This document shows, one piece after another, positions 61,494 through 64,000 of a stretch of DNA of 64,000 nt. The translations under genes were made by a program, and so were the position numbers. The first letter of the stretch is position 1. Every line of letters starts with the position of its first letter. Source of the DNA: Rhizobium leguminosarum bv. trifolii WSM2297 (GTDB lineage: Bacteria > Pseudomonadota > Alphaproteobacteria > Rhizobiales > Rhizobiaceae); assembly GCF_000271845.1 (NCBI RefSeq), contig NZ_JH719394.1, forward strand, positions 68,828 through 132,827, written 5' to 3'. The notes beneath the pieces were generated by a model. That model did no database searches and was not told where the DNA came from. It was given only the letters and a program-made list of their open reading frames with translations.

Positions 61494-61509
61494 ATTGTCA
61501 GCTGACAAC
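61494..61509. repeat. parS: parS-like centromere palindrome (copy 2)
   Basis: ATTGTCAGCTGACAAC, sharing the 14-base palindrome TTGTCAGCTGACAA with the site at 59119-59134. Read on the minus strand it begins GTTGTC and fits GTTNNCNGCNGNNAAC at all but the last base. It lies about 145 bases upstream of repA. Confidence 0.72.
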
Positions 61510-61655
61510 AGCCGCTTTCTCGCATCCGCCGAAGCCAGGCCTTCGAAAAATACCGGGACATCCTCGATGCGACTCAGCTTGGCCCCGACTCACCGGAGAC
61601 CGATTTCCGCCGCTGGGCGCGGACCGGATTGAGCAATCGTCTCTCTCATTTATAG
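61506..61655 (+). pseudogene. Possible remnant of an unidentified gene
   Basis: An open stretch without a start codon reads QAFEKYRDILDATQLGPDSPETDFRRWARTGLSNRLSHL before a stop at 61655. The residue mix is protein-like (charged and aromatic, helix-compatible), unlike the other frames here. It may be the 3' end of a lost gene beside the replication locus. No family recognised. Confidence 0.25.
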
Positions 61656-61822
61656 GCGAACGAATGATACAGGTTTTCGGCTTCCGACCCGCGGACGGGT
61701 CCGTTGCCGGAAGACTTGACGTTTGCATCCTGGGTTTCAGGATCGCGGCGTGACGGGGCAAGGCCGAGCATTTGTTCGAGACGACCGGCATTGAGCGGCG
61801 CGCTTATTCCCTTGAAGTTCAT
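61646..61822 (-). CDS. Small hypothetical protein
   Basis: 58 residues from ATG 61822 with an AAAGATGGA sequence upstream: MNFKGISAPLNAGRLEQMLG, then LAPSRRDPETQDANVKSS, ending ENLYHSFAYK. No recognised family. It lies upstream of the repA promoter region and overlaps the remnant on the other strand. Weak support. Confidence 0.35.
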   Translation of the reverse strand: MNFKGISAPLNAGRLEQMLGLAPSRRDPETQDANVKSSGNGPVRGSEAENLYHSFAYK

Positions 61823-62317
61823 AATCCATCTTTCGTCTGCGCATGGCTTGTTTAACGTTGCAGAGATAAGCGCAATTTGAACCCGCCGAGAACAACCCGT
61901 CGGGGTTATCACCATCTTTTCCGACGCGAAGAAGGAAAGGGGAGGGGAGGGCCCTCCATCGCTCTACTGGCGCCACGCATGTGGCATCCAAAGGCTACGC
62001 CGGGTCTGGGATCAGACTTCCCACATGTTGCCAGTTGAGCGCGAGGCGACATCCCGAGGCGTCATGATCCCATCAACTGCAAGATCACAGTGGCGCATGC
62101 TAGGCGAATCAGGCCTCGGTAGATATGTTGGCTGCGTTGTCTGATTGCGGTTGCCGCCTGCCGTTCGACTTGATCTCATGCTCAACCCGGCAATCTTCCT
62201 AACGGAACTTATGGGTGAGTTCGCTTCCGCCTACGGAATTCGCTCTTATTTACCTGATATTTACCATAAATGCTCCGCAGTGCAGACCGAGGGCGGAGCA
62301 TGAGTGGGGAGTAGAGC
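61823..62317. other. Gene-free stretch between replication locus and ROK gene
   Basis: 495 bases without a convincing gene or RNA on either strand. A purine-rich run lies near 61931-61951 and an AT-rich patch at about 62245-62270. The only structured element is the hairpin at 62271-62300. It may be a boundary between the replication module and accessory genes. Confidence 0.4.
62271..62300 (-). terminator. Hairpin downstream of ROK gene
   Basis: TGCTCCGC (62271-62278) pairs with GCGGAGCA (62293-62300), an 8-bp stem with a 14-base loop, 17 bases after the ROK stop on the minus strand. It is followed on that strand by TTTATGG, so it is a modest terminator candidate. Confidence 0.5.
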
Positions 62318-63403
62318 TTATTGCGGCTTCGTTGCCTCGCGATTGGTAAAATGCGCGTTGCCCAATCCTGTACCGATCGTCAACACGGCCCATCGCGACA
62401 CGTCGGTCATAAAAGGGATCTGCGACAATCCCTGCACGACGGCGTCGTTGTGCATCATCACGAATGTGCTGTCGTCGCCGATCTCAGGAATGGCCTTCAT
62501 CAGCGCGACGGGAAGGTTGAAGCTGTCGCTCTCCCAGTTTCCTCCCGGCAGGTTCTGCCCGCCGCGTTCAATGGAGCCATCGGCTTTGATGATACCGGGG
62601 CAGGCGATCCCGATGATGGGCGCGGGTTTGAGGTTGGCCTTTTCGGCCTTGCCGATCAATTCGTGCAACATCGCGGCCAACCTCTCGATGGTTGCGGTGC
62701 GGCTCGGCTCGTCGTCGGCATGACGCCAGATAGTTGATTCCCACACGCTCGCATCCGCAAAGTTCGGCACGTCGCCCTTTCCGAATTTAACGACGCCGGC
62801 GCGAACGTTAGTGCCGCCGATATCGACGGCTAGGATCGCCTCGTGGCCTTTGAACATCCAGCGTGGCATCAGGTGGACCGAGCCGATCAGTCCGGCCTCA
62901 TCAGGGTGGTGAACGATCGGCACGATCTCGACGTCGATGCCGGCCGCCTTGAGAATAACCATGGTCCTGGCGATCGTCAGCTCGCCAAAGCGGCTATGCC
63001 GGAAGCCACCGCCAACGACGATACGTTCCGTCTTCCCCCAGCGCTTGTCCTTCATGAACTTTCCAATCACGTCGGCAAAGTCCTGAGCGAAGTCCTCCAC
63101 CGCCCCCATGACCAATGCCGCTGCCTCCATATCGTCGCCCTTCAGAAAGGCATCGATCTTTTTCTTGGAAAGCTTCGCCGTCGCGGTATTGCCGAGCGGG
63201 TCGTCTCCGACTTTGCGGATGCGTTTCCTCCAATCGTCGAGTTTCATTTGAAAAGTCTTCTTGTTGGCGTTGTCGCCAACGAAACCATCCTTGTCACGCA
63301 GTTCATTGTTGTAATCGTCGATCGTCACCAATGGCAGGTTCAACGCGCCATGCGCCAACGGGGCATTGACCTCTTCACGGGGCTCGGAACTGCTTTTGGC
63401 CAT
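62318..63403 (-). CDS. ROK-family sugar-kinase-like protein, apparently circularly permuted
   Basis: 361 residues from MAKSSSEPREEVN. The ROK ATP-binding motif AILAVDIGGTNVRAGVV lies at about 189-205 rather than at the N-terminus. Further on are IIGIACPG (263-270), the catalytic-type MHNDA (317-321, Asp320) and LTIGTGLGNA (341-350), and the protein then stops. The elements that normally end a ROK kinase come first instead: a helical segment with KGDDMEAAALVMGAVEDFA, IVVGGGFRHSRFGE (128-141) and VHHPDEAGLIGSVHL (164-178). This is the order expected of a circular permutation. A glucokinase-type activity is plausible but unproven. Confidence 0.78.
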   Translation of the reverse strand: MAKSSSEPREEVNAPLAHGALNLPLVTIDDYNNELRDKDGFVGDNANKKTFQMKLDDWRKRIRKVGDDPLGNTATAKLSKKKIDAFLKGDDMEAAALVMGAVEDFAQDFADVIGKFMKDKRWGKTERIVVGGGFRHSRFGELTIARTMVILKAAGIDVEIVPIVHHPDEAGLIGSVHLMPRWMFKGHEAILAVDIGGTNVRAGVVKFGKGDVPNFADASVWESTIWRHADDEPSRTATIERLAAMLHELIGKAEKANLKPAPIIGIACPGIIKADGSIERGGQNLPGGNWESDSFNLPVALMKAIPEIGDDSTFVMMHNDAVVQGLSQIPFMTDVSRWAVLTIGTGLGNAHFTNREATKPQ

Positions 63404-63547
63404 CAAGGTACCTTCTACGGCGCGAGGGCTCGAACGGGCGGCGAGATACAACGCAGACTAACCCCGGATGTTCCGGCGTCTAAAAGGTCACCTTGCCCTC
63501 GTCGGTCGGTGACCTAGCTTCAATGATTGCAGAGTTTGGAGAATGCC

Positions 63548-64000
63548 GTGCAGGAAGACGCCGCTACCCAGGAAATGCTTTCACTCGTTTTGGAAGAGCC
63601 GGAGCGCTGGGCAATGTTTCTCGACATCGACGGAACGTTGCTCAACCTTGCGCCCACGCCGGATGCGATCGAGGTCCCGGAGGCTCTTCCCGAACAACTT
63701 CATCGTTTGTCGAACAAGCTCGGCGGCGCCTTGGCGCTGGTTACAGGACGGTCGCTTGCCTATGCAGACGCGTTGTTCAAACCCTTTGCATTTCCGACGG
63801 CAGGTCTTCACGGCGCGGAAATCAGGAGTGCTGCCGGAATGCACACAGTCGAGGCAACACCGGAGTTTCAGGCGCTCAAGCATGCGCTGACAGCGGAAGC
63901 CGAGCACTATCCCGGCGTCCTCATCGAGGACAAGGGTGCGGCCGTTGCCGCGCATTATCGGCTCGCGCCCGACTATGAAAAGGTGCTCGAAGAGCGGATG
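63548..64000 (+). CDS. otsB: Trehalose-6-phosphate phosphatase (3' truncated by window)
   Basis: 151 codons to the window end, from GTG 63548 with GGAG eight bases before it; ATG 63575 is an alternative. HAD motif I is WAMFLDIDGTLLNLAPTPD (Asp26 and Asp28), motif II LALVTGRSLAYADALF, then FPTAGLHGAEIRSAAG and GVLIEDKGAAVAAHYR, all typical of OtsB. It removes phosphate from trehalose-6-phosphate in osmoprotectant synthesis. otsA may follow beyond the window. Divergent from the ROK gene. Confidence 0.9.
   Translation, partial: MQEDAATQEMLSLVLEEPERWAMFLDIDGTLLNLAPTPDAIEVPEALPEQLHRLSNKLGGALALVTGRSLAYADALFKPFAFPTAGLHGAEIRSAAGMHTVEATPEFQALKHALTAEAEHYPGVLIEDKGAAVAAHYRLAPDYEKVLEERM

Noticed and set aside
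1..64000. CRISPR arrays, tRNA or rRNA genes, insertion sequences, prophage genes
   Set aside because: Read-through found no regularly spaced repeats, cloverleaf-like genes, transposase motifs or phage proteins that could be supported.

Overview
The window looks like part of a large plasmid from a fast-growing rhizobium (Rhizobium leguminosarum/etli type). The reasons are a complete repABC replication/partition operon with a counter-transcribed incA RNA, high GC content, and long runs of ABC-transporter-linked catabolic operons. The species call is inference; no rRNA or other species marker is present.

Layout. (1) 1-10498: plant-glycan locus with the end of a LacI regulator, a GH29 alpha-L-fucosidase, a frameshifted M24 peptidase, a second LacI regulator, and a GH78 alpha-L-rhamnosidase in one operon with a sugar ABC transporter. 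(2) 10521-11053: intact ParD-like antitoxin beside a decayed ParE/RelE toxin. (3) 11132-18761: DadA-like oxidoreductase and MocR regulator, divergent from a PotABCD-like transporter and a RidA protein. (4) 18776-27666: OpuC/quaternary-amine-type ABC importer, two flavin monooxygenases, an ornithine cyclodeaminase-like protein, a HAL-family lyase lacking the usual MIO serine, and a PhnD-like protein. (5) 27895-38505: eleven-gene operon (DUF1185 protein, hydrolase, flavin reductase, flavin monooxygenase, two aldehyde dehydrogenases, NIPSNAP protein, PotFGHI-like importer). It is apparently controlled by the GntR regulator at 39005-39700 through TATGG(T/C)NTACCA-type operators. (6) 39846-44133: FAD protein and tauABC. 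(7) 44147-56820: sulfur-type cluster whose gene content closely parallels the Bacillus ytmI/cmo (S-alkyl-cysteine) operon. (8) 57039-61822: Phd/RelE toxin-antitoxin pair and repCBA with incA and two parS-like palindromes. (9) 62318-64000: ROK-family protein that appears circularly permuted, then the start of otsB.

Functionally this is a nutrient-scavenging island: six importers, six LLM-class flavin monooxygenases (one frameshifted) and two flavin reductases, directed at plant sugars and organic nitrogen/sulfur compounds. Six SBP genes are followed by a GC-rich intercistronic hairpin. The most notable points are the MIO-less lyase cluster, the Rut-like eleven-gene operon, the Cmo/ytmI-like sulfur operon with a shared upstream inverted repeat, and the permuted ROK protein.
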